Counted from the first letter of the stretch, positions 16,509-24,338 are shown. The stretch is 25,516 nt of DNA from JBOGGN01 sp050744165 (GCA_050744165.1 JBOGGN010000200.1:1-25516), one strand, 5' to 3'. The notes: generated by a model from the letters alone, not told the origin. A program made the numbers and translations.

Positions 16509-17357
16509 CTACCGCCGCCCCGGCACTGCCGAGGCTGCCAGGTATGCCGCGAACAGCACCGCCACGATGAAGAAGCTGACCGGCACCCCCTGGCGGCCGG
16601 CGCCCCAGTAATAGCTGTCGTAAGCCAGCACCACCCCTAGCCAGGTACCGCCCACGCCGACCGCGGCTGCCACCACCAACGCCCAACCGAGGCGCCGGGT
16701 GAGCCGCAGTGCGGTCGCCGCCGGGCCCACGAGCAATGCCGTCGAGAGGATGGAACCAATAGCCAACGAGGAAAGGCCCACTGCGGTCGCCAGCGCCAGC
16801 ATGAACAGCAGGCCGACCCAGCGGACCGGCACGCCCCGGGCGGCGGCCACGTCGTCAGACACCGACGACAGCAAGAGTGGCCGGTAGACGACCACCAGAA
16901 TCCCCACCGAGGCCACCCCGAACAGCGCCACCAGCGGCACGGTCGAGGGCTGGGTCGCGAAGATCGACCCGAACAAGATGTGCTGGGCGGCCCCGGAGGC
17001 GGCTGTTGACATGGCGGTGAAATGCAGGAAGAGGGCTGCCAGCCCGATCGACGCCCCCAGCACGATCCCGGTGGCCAGGTCCCGGCCCCGGACCCGGCGT
17101 ATCCCGATCACCTCCATTGCCGCCGCCCCCACCAGGCCGGCACCGACGAATCCCACCACCGGGTTGGCCGACACCAGCACCGCGCCCGAGCCGCCCGCCG
17201 TCGACACATCCGTCAAGGCGTGTCCCGCAAAGGACTGGCCCCGGATCACCGTGAACACCCCCACCAACGCCGACACCGCTGCCACCAACGCGCCGAGCAG
17301 CGCTGCGGTGTGCACTGGCTGGCTTGACCACAACCCCGGTTCGAACAGCCAGGTCAC
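16509..17357 (-). CDS. Metal ABC transporter permease (ZnuB/TroC family), first permease
   Basis: The 282-residue product is from a GTG at 17357 that overlaps the ATPase stop by four bases (GTGA). Homology begins at TWLFEPGLWSSQPVHTAALLGALVAAVSALVGVFTVIRGQSFAGHALTDVSTAGGSGAVL, a typical ABC-3 permease start; upstream of this the open frame is only an overlap of the ATPase gene. RPLLLSSVSDDVAAARGVPV is the ATPase-coupling loop and SILSTALLVGPAATALRLTRRL matches the late helices. It has about eight hydrophobic segments. With the other permease, ATPase and binding lipoprotein it makes a complete metal importer in one coupled operon. Confidence 0.88.
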   Translation of the reverse strand: MTWLFEPGLWSSQPVHTAALLGALVAAVSALVGVFTVIRGQSFAGHALTDVSTAGGSGAVLVSANPVVGFVGAGLVGAAAMEVIGIRRVRGRDLATGIVLGASIGLAALFLHFTAMSTAASGAAQHILFGSIFATQPSTVPLVALFGVASVGILVVVYRPLLLSSVSDDVAAARGVPVRWVGLLFMLALATAVGLSSLAIGSILSTALLVGPAATALRLTRRLGWALVVAAAVGVGGTWLGVVLAYDSYYWGAGRQGVPVSFFIVAVLFAAYLAASAVPGRR

Positions 17358-18187
17358 GGCGCCACCACCTCCGAGGAGGTGGCCGCCGCCGGCGCCACGG
17401 TCAGCGGCTCGTGTTCGGGGCTGCCCGGCGCCGCCACCACCAGCACCCGGCCGTGCACCTGGACCACATCGACGTGGTGGCCGTACAACCCTGACAGCAC
17501 GTCGGGCCGGATGACCTCGCCGGTGGTGCCGCTGGCGGCGTGGCCGTTGGCCAGGTACACCACCCGGTCCATGACCGGCAGGAGCGGGTTCATTTCGTGC
17601 GCTGACAGCAACACCGCCACCTCTTGCTCCGCCGAGATCTTGTGCAGCAGCGTCACGATCTCCTGGCTGGCGCCGAGGTCTAAGTTGGCCAGCGGTTCGT
17701 CGAGGATCAAGAGCCGGGGCCGGGCGATGAGGGCGTGGGCGATCAGGACCCGCTGCTGCTCGCCCCCCGACAGGGTGCCCACCCGAGCCTCTCCGAAACT
17801 CTCGGCGTCCACGGCCCGGAGCATTTCCCCGACCTGCTCGGCGCGGGCCCGGGACGGCCACGCGACGCCGAACCGGTTGCCGTCGAGGCCCAACGCCACC
17901 AGATCCCACGCCCGCATCGGCAGGTCCGGATCCAGTACCACCTTTTGGGGGACGTAGCCGACGCTGCGGTTGCCCCGGCGGCCGCCCGGGGGCTGGCCGG
18001 CGACGGTGACCCGGCCCGCCGACGGGCGCTGCAGGCCCAGGATCACCCGCAAGAGGGTGGTCTTGCCGGCCCCGTTGGGCCCGATCAGCCCGGTGAACTC
18101 GCCCAGCCCCACCGAAAAGCTGACGCCCTGCAAAATGGGCCGCCCGCCCAGGGAGACGCTGACGCCGTCAACGTCGAGAATGCTCAC
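17354..18187 (-). CDS. Metal ABC transporter ATP-binding protein (ZnuC family)
   Basis: The 277-residue ATPase has Walker A GPNGAGKTT (36-44), the Q-loop in VGYVPQKVV, signature LSGGEQQRVLIAHAL, Walker B LLILDEPLANLD and the H-loop His in LLSAHEMNPLLP. The length and spacing match ATPases of zinc/manganese importers. A C-terminal extension (about 215-277) contains GHHVDVVQVHGRVLVV, as often found in this group. GTG start at 18187 overlapping the binding-protein stop (GTGA), and stop overlapping the permease start, so the operon is translationally coupled throughout. It energises import by the two permeases. Confidence 0.92.
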   Translation of the reverse strand: MSILDVDGVSVSLGGRPILQGVSFSVGLGEFTGLIGPNGAGKTTLLRVILGLQRPSAGRVTVAGQPPGGRRGNRSVGYVPQKVVLDPDLPMRAWDLVALGLDGNRFGVAWPSRARAEQVGEMLRAVDAESFGEARVGTLSGGEQQRVLIAHALIARPRLLILDEPLANLDLGASQEIVTLLHKISAEQEVAVLLSAHEMNPLLPVMDRVVYLANGHAASGTTGEVIRPDVLSGLYGHHVDVVQVHGRVLVVAAPGSPEHEPLTVAPAAATSSEVVAP

Positions 18188-19107
18188 AAATGCTCCGTTG
18201 AAATACCGCTGGCGACCGCCTTGTGGATGGCCTGCGTCTCCGCCAGCATCCAGGACTGGTAGCTGTCCCCCACTGGCATGGTCTCGTACACCGCCACCAC
18301 CGGGATACCGCTCTTCTCGGCGTTGTTGCGGATGGCCGACGTCAGCGCGTCCACCACCTGCGCGTTGTAACAGAACACCTTGACCTGGTGCCGGGTGAAC
18401 AGCCCGTTCTCCAAGGTGATGTCCTGGGGCGCGGGATCAATTCCGTTCATGACATCGGCCTGGAACCCGAACGGCGTGAGGTTGTCGGCCCCCATCGCTG
18501 CCAGGAGGTCGTCGGCCACCGGCTCCGTCGTGGCCACCTTGGCGCCGGCGTCGCTCGTTTTGAACGCCGAAATGGCGGCCAACCACGGACCCAGGGACGA
18601 GTCGAAGGTCTGCAACTGGGCGTGAAAATAGGCCGCGTGAGCCGGCTCGAACCCCGATAACGCCTCAGCGACGGCCGCGGCCACCGCCGGCATGGTCGTT
18701 GGGCCGTACCACAGATGCGGGTTCGCCCTGTTCGCGGGCACGCCCAACACCTTCTGGGCCACGATTACCTTGCGAGTCGAACTCGGTGCGGCCGATTCGA
18801 TCTTGTCCATGAAACCGTCATAACCGGCACCGTTTTGCACCACCACCCGGGCGCCGCTCACCGCCCGGGCCACGCTGGGGCTGGTCTCGAAGCTGTGGGG
18901 GTCGGCGTTGGGGTTGTCGAGGATCGACGTCACCTTCACGTACTTGCCGCCAATCTGGCTGATCACGTTGGCGTACTGGTTCTCGGCGCCGACCGCGGCG
19001 ATGACCCCGGCAGTGGCGGAGCCGCCGTTCGCGCCGCTGCACCCGGCGGCCACAAGGGTGAAGGCAACGACCGCAGCCCCCCACCGCCCCGCCCGTGAAC
19101 ACCACAT
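18184..19107 (-). CDS. Metal-binding lipoprotein of ABC importer (ZnuA/TroA cluster A-I)
   Basis: The 307-residue protein starts with a lipoprotein signal (residues 1-23, LVAAGC with acylated Cys23) and is therefore anchored outside the membrane. The mature part is a TroA/ZnuA-like cluster A-I binding protein. Candidate metal ligands are His71 (NADPHSFE), His131 (NPHLWY), Glu195 (TTEPVADD) and Glu275 (VYETMP). Glu195 stands where many members have a third His. There is no His-rich loop, which argues slightly for a site other than classical ZnuA, or for manganese; the sequence does not settle it. First gene of the operon. Its ATG lies only six bases after the probable -10 box. Confidence 0.88.
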   Translation of the reverse strand: MWCSRAGRWGAAVVAFTLVAAGCSGANGGSATAGVIAAVGAENQYANVISQIGGKYVKVTSILDNPNADPHSFETSPSVARAVSGARVVVQNGAGYDGFMDKIESAAPSSTRKVIVAQKVLGVPANRANPHLWYGPTTMPAVAAAVAEALSGFEPAHAAYFHAQLQTFDSSLGPWLAAISAFKTSDAGAKVATTEPVADDLLAAMGADNLTPFGFQADVMNGIDPAPQDITLENGLFTRHQVKVFCYNAQVVDALTSAIRNNAEKSGIPVVAVYETMPVGDSYQSWMLAETQAIHKAVASGISTEHL

Positions 19108-19113
19108 GGCTAC

Positions 19114-19143
19114 AACCTAGGCTAAGACTGAGTCTCATTTCAA
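19114..19143 (-). promoter_or_regulatory. Metal-operon promoter with embedded Fur/Zur-type operator; probably leaderless
   Basis: On the minus strand, TTGAAA (19143-19138) and TAGGTT (19119-19114) are separated by 18 bases and match -35/-10 boxes. Between them lies TGAGACT-C-AGTCTTA (19137-19123), a 7-1-7 inverted repeat with one mismatched pair. This is the layout of Fur-family operators; it matches the Zur-like pattern TGAAAATcATTTTCA at 10 of 15 positions. Six bases separate the -10 box from the ATG at 19107, so transcription should start at or next to the start codon. No Shine-Dalgarno is needed or seen. Repressor binding here would block the polymerase when metal is plentiful. Confidence 0.6.
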
Positions 19144-19202
19144 GCCGAGTTCTCCGAACAACCCGCACCGACGATCCCCCTCGTCCGCGCCCCGCCGGTG
19201 CG

Positions 19203-20792
19203 ATGAATGCTTGGGGTGGGTCGGATAACCCGCGTCCCGACGCGGGTTATTCGACCCACCCCCCGGCCGACTTCGTCCCGGGTCGGCGGTTGCACGTGTA
19301 TTCCGGCGGCCAGGGCGTGTGGGACGATCGCAACCAGATCGCCTCGGTCCTCGGCCTGCCCCGTGAGGCGGTCACCGTGGAGTTGGTCTCCAACGGCGGC
19401 GCCTTCGGGGGCAAGGAGGACATGTCCAACCAGGCCCAGACGGCGCTGGCCGCCTGGCTGCTCGACCGGCCAGTCAAGTGCACCCTCTCCCGGGAGGAAA
19501 GCCTCCTCATCCACGCCAAGCGCCACCCCATCCGCAGCGAGTACTGGGCCGCGTGCGACGCCGAGGGTCAGCTGACCGCTCTGAAGTGCCGGATGCTCGG
19601 CGACTCCGGAGCCTATGCCAGTGTCGGGATGAAGGTGCTCGAACGCGCGGCCGGCCACGCCAGCGGCCCTTACCGGCTGCCGGCCATCGACGTGGAGGCG
19701 GTGGCCGCCCGGACCAACAATCCGGTGTGCGGCGCCTTCCGGGGTTTCGGGGCCAACCAGGCTCAGTTCGCCATGGAGGGGGTGCTCGACCGCTTGGCCG
19801 AGAAGGTCGGCATCTCCGGTTGGGAGATCCGCCGCCGCAACGTCATCCACCCGGGCGACGTGTGGGGCCCGGGTCAGGTCATGGACGACGGTGCCCTCGG
19901 GGCGGTGCGGTGCCTGGATGAGGTGCGCCCCTACTACGACGCCGCGGTGGCGGATCCGGCCAAGGCGGTCGGCCTCGGCCTCGGGCTCAAGAACTCCGGC
20001 TTGGGCAACGGATTCAAGGAGGTCACCAAGGCTGTGGTGCGTTTCTGCCCCGACGGGACCGTCGAGGTGCGCCACGGGTGGACGGAGATGGGCCAGGGGG
20101 TCCACACCGTGGCCCTCCAGGTGGCCGTCGAGGAACTCGGCATCGATCCGGCTCGCATCCGGGTGGCGGTGGACACCACCCGGGAGCTGGGGCTCGGTCA
20201 GACCACCGGGAGCCGGGGCACCCTGATGGGGGCCGGAGCGGTCCAGAACGCCTGCCGGGCGGCCCGGGACGGGGGGTGCCAGGTCGGCGTGGATTACGTG
20301 GGCGAGTACCGGGTGGACTGGACCAACTCCCTGTCCGAGGGCCTCGAGCACCCGATCATCCACTCCACCTTCGGCTATGCCGCCCAACTGGTGATCCTGG
20401 ACCGGGAGACGGGAGTGATCGACCAGGTCGTGGCGGTCCATGACGTCGGGCGGGCCGTGAACCCCCAGCTCTGCGAGGGACAGATCGAGGGCAGCGTGCA
20501 CATGGGCCTCGGGTACGCCCTGAGCGAAGACTTTCCCGCCGACGCCGACGGTCGGCCAACCAACATGACCCTTCGCAGCCTGGAGATCCTGCGGCCGAAA
20601 GACGTGCCGCCGATCAAGGTGGTCCTGGTCGAGTCCCCGCAGCCGGGCAGCCCCTACGGCATCAAGGGGGTGGGGGAGATCGGCCTTGTCCCCACCGCCG
20701 GGGCGGTGGCAGCGGCGCTGCACGACCTTGACGGCCAGTGGCGGGCGGTCCTGCCGATGCGGCCCCGCCGGGCGCCAACCGCGGCCCTCTAA
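19203..20792 (+). pseudogene. N-terminally truncated xanthine-dehydrogenase-like molybdenum hydroxylase
   Basis: From about 19265 the frame encodes the C-terminal 505 residues of a molybdopterin-binding hydroxylase, close to the selenium-dependent xanthine dehydrogenase (XdhD-like, TIGR03311) group. Visible motifs are GGAFGGKED, the GAFRGFGANQAQFAME cofactor loop, MGQGVHT, TTGSRGTLMGAG and KGVGEIGLVPTA with the catalytic Glu. Full-length relatives are about 850 residues with an N-terminal [2Fe-2S] domain and hammerhead domain; both are absent. The frame could start at ATG 19203, but that leader encodes a hairpin sequence and no homologous protein. No frameshift or stop lies in the rest. It may be a remnant, or express a non-functional or partner-dependent fragment. 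The SsnA-like gene follows after 26 bases. Confidence 0.7.
19213..19262. repeat. 50-nt hairpin, 22-bp arms, at the truncation point
   Basis: Arms 19213-19234 and 19241-19262 are complementary except for one position (G-T in RNA), around the 6-base loop TCCCGA. The core is GATAACCCGCG pairing with CGCGGGTTATT. It sits between the metal-operon promoter and the first base of recognisable hydroxylase homology. No T-tract follows. It could act as a terminator, but the location suggests a junction scar or end of a small mobile hairpin element. Confidence 0.85.
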
Positions 20793-20818
20793 GAGCCGCC
20801 CGGCGCCCGGTCGCATCC

Positions 20819-21847
20819 GTGGACCCATCGCCGGCGACCACGGCGGGCCTGGTCTGTGGTCATCACCACCTGTACTCCGCGCTGGCCCGCGGCATGCCCC
20901 CGCCGCCGAAGGTACCCACGGACTTCGCCAGCATCCTGGAGCAGATCTGGTGGCGCCTCGACGCCGCCCTTGACCTGGAAATCATCCGTTGGTCGGCCAT
21001 GCTCGGGGCGCTAGAGGCCTTGGAGTGCGGGACCACGGCCATCGTCGACCACCACGAGTCCCCCAACGCCATCGAGGGCAGCCTCACGGTCATCGCGGAA
21101 GCCTGCGCCGAGGTCGGGGTTCGCAGCGTCCTCGCCTATGGCGTCACCGATCGCCACGGCTCCGATGGCGCCCGCCGGGGCCTGGCCGAGAACGAGCGGT
21201 TCCTCCGCGCGGGTGGCCGCGGCATGGTCGGAGTCCACGCCGCCTTTACCTGTTTCGACGACACCCTGGAGGCGGCGGCGGGCCTTGCCGCCGAACTCGG
21301 CGTCGGCGTGCACGTTCACGTCGCCGAGGGCGAGGTCGACATCTCCGCCGGCGCCCGCCTTGAGAAGCTGGCCCGCCCGGACTGGCTCCTCGTCCACTGC
21401 GTCCACCTCGACCGGGAACTGCCCGGCACGATCGCCCACAACCCCCGGTCCAACATGAACAACGGCGTCGGCTACGGCCGGCCCGCTGCGCGCCCCAATC
21501 CCGTCGTTCTCGGCACCGACGGGATCGGAGCCGACATGCTCGAGGAGTTCCGGCTGGCCTACGCCCGGCTGCGGGAGGACGACGTCACTGCCACCCCCGA
21601 GGTGGCGTGGCGCTGGCTCGAGGGTGGCTACCGGCTGGTGCCGGAGGCGGCCAGCGACGAAGTGGTGTGGAACGTCGATGGTGCCGGAGATCCGTGGCGT
21701 TCCGCCTTTACGACCGGGACCAGAGCCGTCGGGGTGAAGGTCGCCGGGGAGTGGGTGGTCAAGCAGGGCGCGCCTACCCGCGTGGACCCGAGCGAGGTGC
21801 GGGCCAAGGCGGCGGAGCAGGCCCGGCGGCTCTGGTCCCGGTTGTAG
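20819..21847 (+). CDS. ssnA: SsnA-like amidohydrolase
   Basis: The 342-residue product begins at GTG 20819 (DPSPATTAGLVCGHHHLYSALARGM). HHHLYSALARGM carries the metal-binding HxH of amidohydrolases; further motifs are VDHHESPNAIEGSL, GVHAAFTCFDDTLEAAAGLAAELG, VHVHVAEGEVD (HxHxxE), VHCVHLD, HNPRSNMNN and LGTDGIG with the catalytic Asp. These match SsnA and related guanine-deaminase-like hydrolases that neighbour selenium-dependent or XdhD-like molybdenum hydroxylases in purine degradation clusters. Typical SsnA proteins are about 440 residues; this one lacks most of the N-terminal beta-sandwich strands, which I also recall in some actinobacterial relatives. Probable role: hydrolytic deamination or ring opening of a purine-like substrate. 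It is adjacent to the truncated hydroxylase and may have lost its partner. Confidence 0.75.
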   Translation: MDPSPATTAGLVCGHHHLYSALARGMPPPPKVPTDFASILEQIWWRLDAALDLEIIRWSAMLGALEALECGTTAIVDHHESPNAIEGSLTVIAEACAEVGVRSVLAYGVTDRHGSDGARRGLAENERFLRAGGRGMVGVHAAFTCFDDTLEAAAGLAAELGVGVHVHVAEGEVDISAGARLEKLARPDWLLVHCVHLDRELPGTIAHNPRSNMNNGVGYGRPAARPNPVVLGTDGIGADMLEEFRLAYARLREDDVTATPEVAWRWLEGGYRLVPEAASDEVVWNVDGAGDPWRSAFTTGTRAVGVKVAGEWVVKQGAPTRVDPSEVRAKAAEQARRLWSRL

Positions 21848-21978
21848 CCGGCTCAACGGACTGAGTCGACGGTGCGGAATGCCGGTGAATAGTCCAGGAG
21901 AGGGGATTGTCGCCCAGCGGCACCAACGTCGCGCAGGGGCACCAACAAGCCCGAGTGGACGCCGGTAGGGTTCGGCCA

Positions 21979-22974
21979 ATGGCCAGAGTGGCGCTGTACC
22001 TGCAGGACGCGCATCCCCTCCGCGACGCCATCGAGTATGTGAACTACGCCGAGCAGCGGGGATTCGAGGCGGTGTGGCAGGCCGATAGCCGCCTGGTACG
22101 GGAATGTTGCGTCGCCATGGCCGCCTTCGCCGCCACCACCGAGCGGATCAAGGTGGGCTCCGGGGTGGTCGATTGCTGGACCCGCAACCCGGCGCGGCTG
22201 GCGTCGACCTTTTCCACCCTTGACGATCTGGCGCCCGGCCGCGTCCTGCTTGGCATCGGCGCCTGGTGGGAGCCCCTCGCAACCAAGGTCGGGGTGTCGC
22301 GTACCCGGCCGCTCAAGGCCATGCGGGAGATCGTGACCGCGGTGCGGGGTTTGCTCGCCAACGAGACGGTGACCTTCCATGGAGAGTTCGTCGACTTCGA
22401 CGGCGTCGAACTCGACTACGTCCACCAGGAGCGACGCCCCAAGGATGTGCCCATCTACATCGGGGCGACGGGAATGCAGATGATGGAACTCGCCGGCGAA
22501 ATCGCCGACGGCGTGGTCCTCAACTACCTGGTGTCCCCCTCGTACAACCGCGACGCCCTGGCGCACCTCGAACGAGGAGCCGCCAAGGCCGGGAAAGGCC
22601 TCGACGACATCGACCGGCCGCAGCTGGTGGTGTGTTCGGCGGACCGGGACCGCGCCACCGCGATCGATCGCGCCCGGCTACTCGTCACCCAGTACTTGGG
22701 CCAACAACCCCACATCATGAAAGCCTCGGGCGTGCCCGAAGAACTACTGGCTCGCATCGGCAGTGTCCTTACCTGGCCCGCCACCCGGGAGCAGGTGGCG
22801 GCGGCGGCGAGGCTGGTCCCCGACGACATCGTGCAGATGATCACGGCCTGCGGATCACCCGACGACTGCCGGGCCAAGGTGTCGGAGTACACCGACGCCG
22901 GCTGTACTTGCCCCATCCTTTACCCCCTCGGCGACGACGTCCGACTGATGATCGACACCTTCGCGACTGCGTGA
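21979..22974 (+). CDS. LLM-class (luciferase-like) flavin or F420-dependent oxidoreductase
   Basis: The 331-residue protein has the TIM-barrel luciferase-like pattern: MARVALYLQDAHPLRDAIEYVNYAEQRGFEAVWQADSRL, then RIKVGSGVVDCWTRNPARLASTFSTLDDLAPGRVLLGIGAW, GEFVDFDGVELDYV and VPIYIGATGMQMMELAGEIADGVVL. This resembles methylene-tetrahydromethanopterin reductase-like F420 enzymes more than FMN monooxygenases. The start is ATG 21979; TAGGGT (21966-21971) lies seven bases upstream and could be a -10 box of a nearly leaderless message, or GGTAGGG could serve as a ribosome-binding site. It stands alone on the plus strand, separated by 131 bases from ssnA. The substrate cannot be inferred. Confidence 0.85.
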   Translation: MARVALYLQDAHPLRDAIEYVNYAEQRGFEAVWQADSRLVRECCVAMAAFAATTERIKVGSGVVDCWTRNPARLASTFSTLDDLAPGRVLLGIGAWWEPLATKVGVSRTRPLKAMREIVTAVRGLLANETVTFHGEFVDFDGVELDYVHQERRPKDVPIYIGATGMQMMELAGEIADGVVLNYLVSPSYNRDALAHLERGAAKAGKGLDDIDRPQLVVCSADRDRATAIDRARLLVTQYLGQQPHIMKASGVPEELLARIGSVLTWPATREQVAAAARLVPDDIVQMITACGSPDDCRAKVSEYTDAGCTCPILYPLGDDVRLMIDTFATA

Positions 22975-23058
22975 GCCCTGGACAACGACAACGCCGTAGA
23001 CGGCATCGTGTCGCGGCCGTGGGCGGTTCAGGGCCGAGACGGTGCAGGGCCAAGGCTC

Positions 23059-23099
23059 GCTCCCCTGGAGGCGCGCGGCTCGCGGCCGCCCAGGGGAGC
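23059..23099. terminator. Bidirectional hairpin terminator between convergent genes
   Basis: Perfect 10-bp arms GCTCCCCTGG (23059-23068) and CCAGGGGAGC (23090-23099) enclose a 21-nt GC-rich loop. It lies between the plus-strand oxidoreductase (stop 22974) and the minus-strand small membrane protein (stop 23111), the place where a terminator serving both would be. Confidence 0.6.
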
Positions 23100-23110
23100 T
23101 CGCCGACTGG

Positions 23111-23266
23111 CTACCACCGGTACCAGCGGCCCTCCCCGGAGCGGAAGGCGAAGCCGGCCAACCAGCAGATGGCGAAAACGACTGCCAGGAACCACAGCCA
23201 ATGAATGGCAAACCCGAGGCCCCCAAACAGCAGAACCACTAGAAGCAGCAGCAGGATCAAACCCAT
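23111..23266 (-). CDS. 51-residue hydrophobic membrane protein
   Basis: The product reads MGLILLLLLVVLLFGGLGFA, then IHWLWFLAVVFAICWLAGFA, and ends FRSGEGRWYRW: two closely spaced transmembrane helices and a short basic/aromatic tail. It has an excellent Shine-Dalgarno (AAAGGAGGT, six bases between GGAGG and the ATG at 23266), which makes the small gene convincing. It resembles the small hydrophobic proteins (lmo0937-like) common in actinobacteria and Firmicutes, often induced under stress, of unknown mechanism. A GGGTAT box lies about 50 bases upstream. It follows the PfpI gene by 104 bases but has its own promoter candidate. It was below the usual length cutoff for gene calls. Confidence 0.82.
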   Translation of the reverse strand: MGLILLLLLVVLLFGGLGFAIHWLWFLAVVFAICWLAGFAFRSGEGRWYRW

Positions 23267-23314
23267 CACTTACCTCCTTTAGGAGTCCAATACGTCATTG
23301 TTTCGATGCCGTGT

Positions 23315-23340
23315 ATACCCGAAGACAGACCTTTTCCACC
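23315..23340 (-). promoter_or_regulatory. SigB/SigF-type promoter candidate for the small membrane protein
   Basis: On the minus strand GGGTAT (23320-23315) is an exact match to the -10 of SigF/SigB-type promoters (GTTT-N15-17-GGGTAT). The -35 is weak: GGTG (23340-23337) at 16 bases. It lies 48 bases upstream of the start codon. Confidence 0.45.
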
Positions 23341-23369
23341 TCGAATCGGTTCCTGGTAACAAACAGGTA

Positions 23370-23951
23370 TCAGCCGCGGGCTCCCGCAGGTTGACGGTCG
23401 CTCTGGAACACTTGGATCATTTCGGTACAAAAGGCCGGTAAATCATCGGGCTTGCGGCTGGTTACCAGCGCGTTGGTATGGCACCGGCACACCTGGACCT
23501 CTTGGTCCACCCACTCGCCCCCGGCGTTGGTGATGTCGGTCCGGAGGCTGGGCCACGAGGTGAGCCGCCTGCCCTGGACGAGCCCGCCTTCTACGAGCGC
23601 CCATGCTCCGTGGCAGATCACCGCCGCAGGCTTGCCCAACCGAAACATCTCCTGCAGGAATTCGACCGCCGCCCGATCGGTGCGCAGCTGATCGGCGTTG
23701 GCGACGCCGCCGGGAAGCACCACGGCGTCAAACTCCTCGGCCCGAGCGCCGTCCGTCGTGCGATCGACGGAGAAGGTGTCCGCCCAGTCCAAGTGCTTCA
23801 TGGCACGGACTTGGCCGGGCTTGGTGGCAACCAGCTCCGGCCGGCTGCCACTGTCTTCGATCGCCTGCCACGGAGCCGTCAACTCCGCCTGTTCGACGCC
23901 TTCATTGGCGACTACGAACGCAACGCGCAGTCCTTGCAATTCACTGGCCAC
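23370..23951 (-). CDS. PfpI/DJ-1 family protein (class I glutamine amidotransferase-like)
   Basis: The 193-residue protein has GLRVAFVVANEGVEQAEL (with the Glu that polarises the nucleophile in this family), DAVVLPGGVANADQLR and the nucleophile elbow AAVICHGAW with the reactive Cys followed by His. This fits the PfpI/YhbO branch of the DJ-1 superfamily, small cytosolic proteins reported as stress-induced and as deglycases or chaperone-like; substrate here is unknown. The start is the GTG at 23951, because AAAGGAG ends eight bases before it; the longer frame, from GTG 23969, would place that site inside the coding sequence. A GGGTAG box with GTTA upstream lies in front of it. Alternatively it could be an amidotransferase-like protein without deglycase activity. 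Confidence 0.88.
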   Translation of the reverse strand: MASELQGLRVAFVVANEGVEQAELTAPWQAIEDSGSRPELVATKPGQVRAMKHLDWADTFSVDRTTDGARAEEFDAVVLPGGVANADQLRTDRAAVEFLQEMFRLGKPAAVICHGAWALVEGGLVQGRRLTSWPSLRTDITNAGGEWVDQEVQVCRCHTNALVTSRKPDDLPAFCTEMIQVFQSDRQPAGARG

Positions 23952-23998
23952 GGGTTCAACTCCTTTCACGCGGCTTCACGTACCGCCCTCCCAGTGAT

Positions 23999-24024
23999 CT
24001 ACCCGGGCCCCGGAGGCGCCTAAC
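23999..24024 (-). promoter_or_regulatory. SigB/SigF-type promoter candidate for the PfpI gene
   Basis: On the minus strand GTTA (24024-24021), 16 bases, then GGGTAG (24004-23999). This is close to GTTT-N15-17-GGGTAT, with one base changed in each box. A start some seven bases downstream gives a leader of about 40 nt before GTG 23951. Confidence 0.5.
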
Positions 24025-24338
24025 AGGTCGTCTGGGGCGCCAAGGTCGTAGACCGGCCGGCCGTCCTCACCGGCTCGGACCGCGGGATGGATCCGGTGCG
24101 GCTCGCGGGGCGCCCAGCTGGCGGGTCATCAGGTGGACGACCGGCGTTCCCCGCAGCACCGTCAACAGGGGGCCTGCGATTCAGTCACGCTCCCCGGACC
24201 CCCCAAATCGCCCAATGCCCACAAGCCGGAGATTCCCCGTCTCAGTCGTTTTCAATCGCCCCGGGCAGAACGGTGCGCGTCTCAGCCGTTCTCCGATCAC
24301 CCCCCGGGCACAAAGGTGGCGGTCTCAGCCGTTCCCGA
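24005..24338. other. Non-coding stretch between pfpI and marC-like genes, with possible decayed small gene
   Basis: No intact gene is supported. It contains the promoter candidate for the PfpI gene and, at 24239-24321, two imperfect copies of the 3' end of the MarC-like gene. On the minus strand, two short overlapping frames with high GC in codon position 3 read like one protein broken by a frameshift near 24100: one includes TVLRGTPVVHLMTRQLGAP, the other EPHRIHPAVRAGEDGRPVY followed by DLGAPDDLLGASG, ending at 23976. I do not recognise the family and treat this as tentative. Confidence 0.35.

Noticed and set aside
17358..17909. Upstream extension of the first permease
   Set aside because: It is the ATPase gene read in another frame; permease homology begins at GTG 17357, which overlaps the ATPase stop.
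19108..19130. IdeR/DtxR-type box around TTAGCCTAGG
   Set aside because: Only one half resembles the consensus; the second half does not match, while the 15-bp 7-1-7 repeat next to it is much more symmetric.
19095..19202. Hydroxylase frame starting at 19095
   Set aside because: This part overlaps the metal-binding lipoprotein start and its promoter and has no hydroxylase similarity; the frame is open there by chance.
19140..20828. 562-codon minus-strand open frame opposite the hydroxylase remnant
   Set aside because: The plus strand has clear molybdenum-hydroxylase motifs; the antisense translation is His/Pro/Gly-rich without any recognisable pattern.
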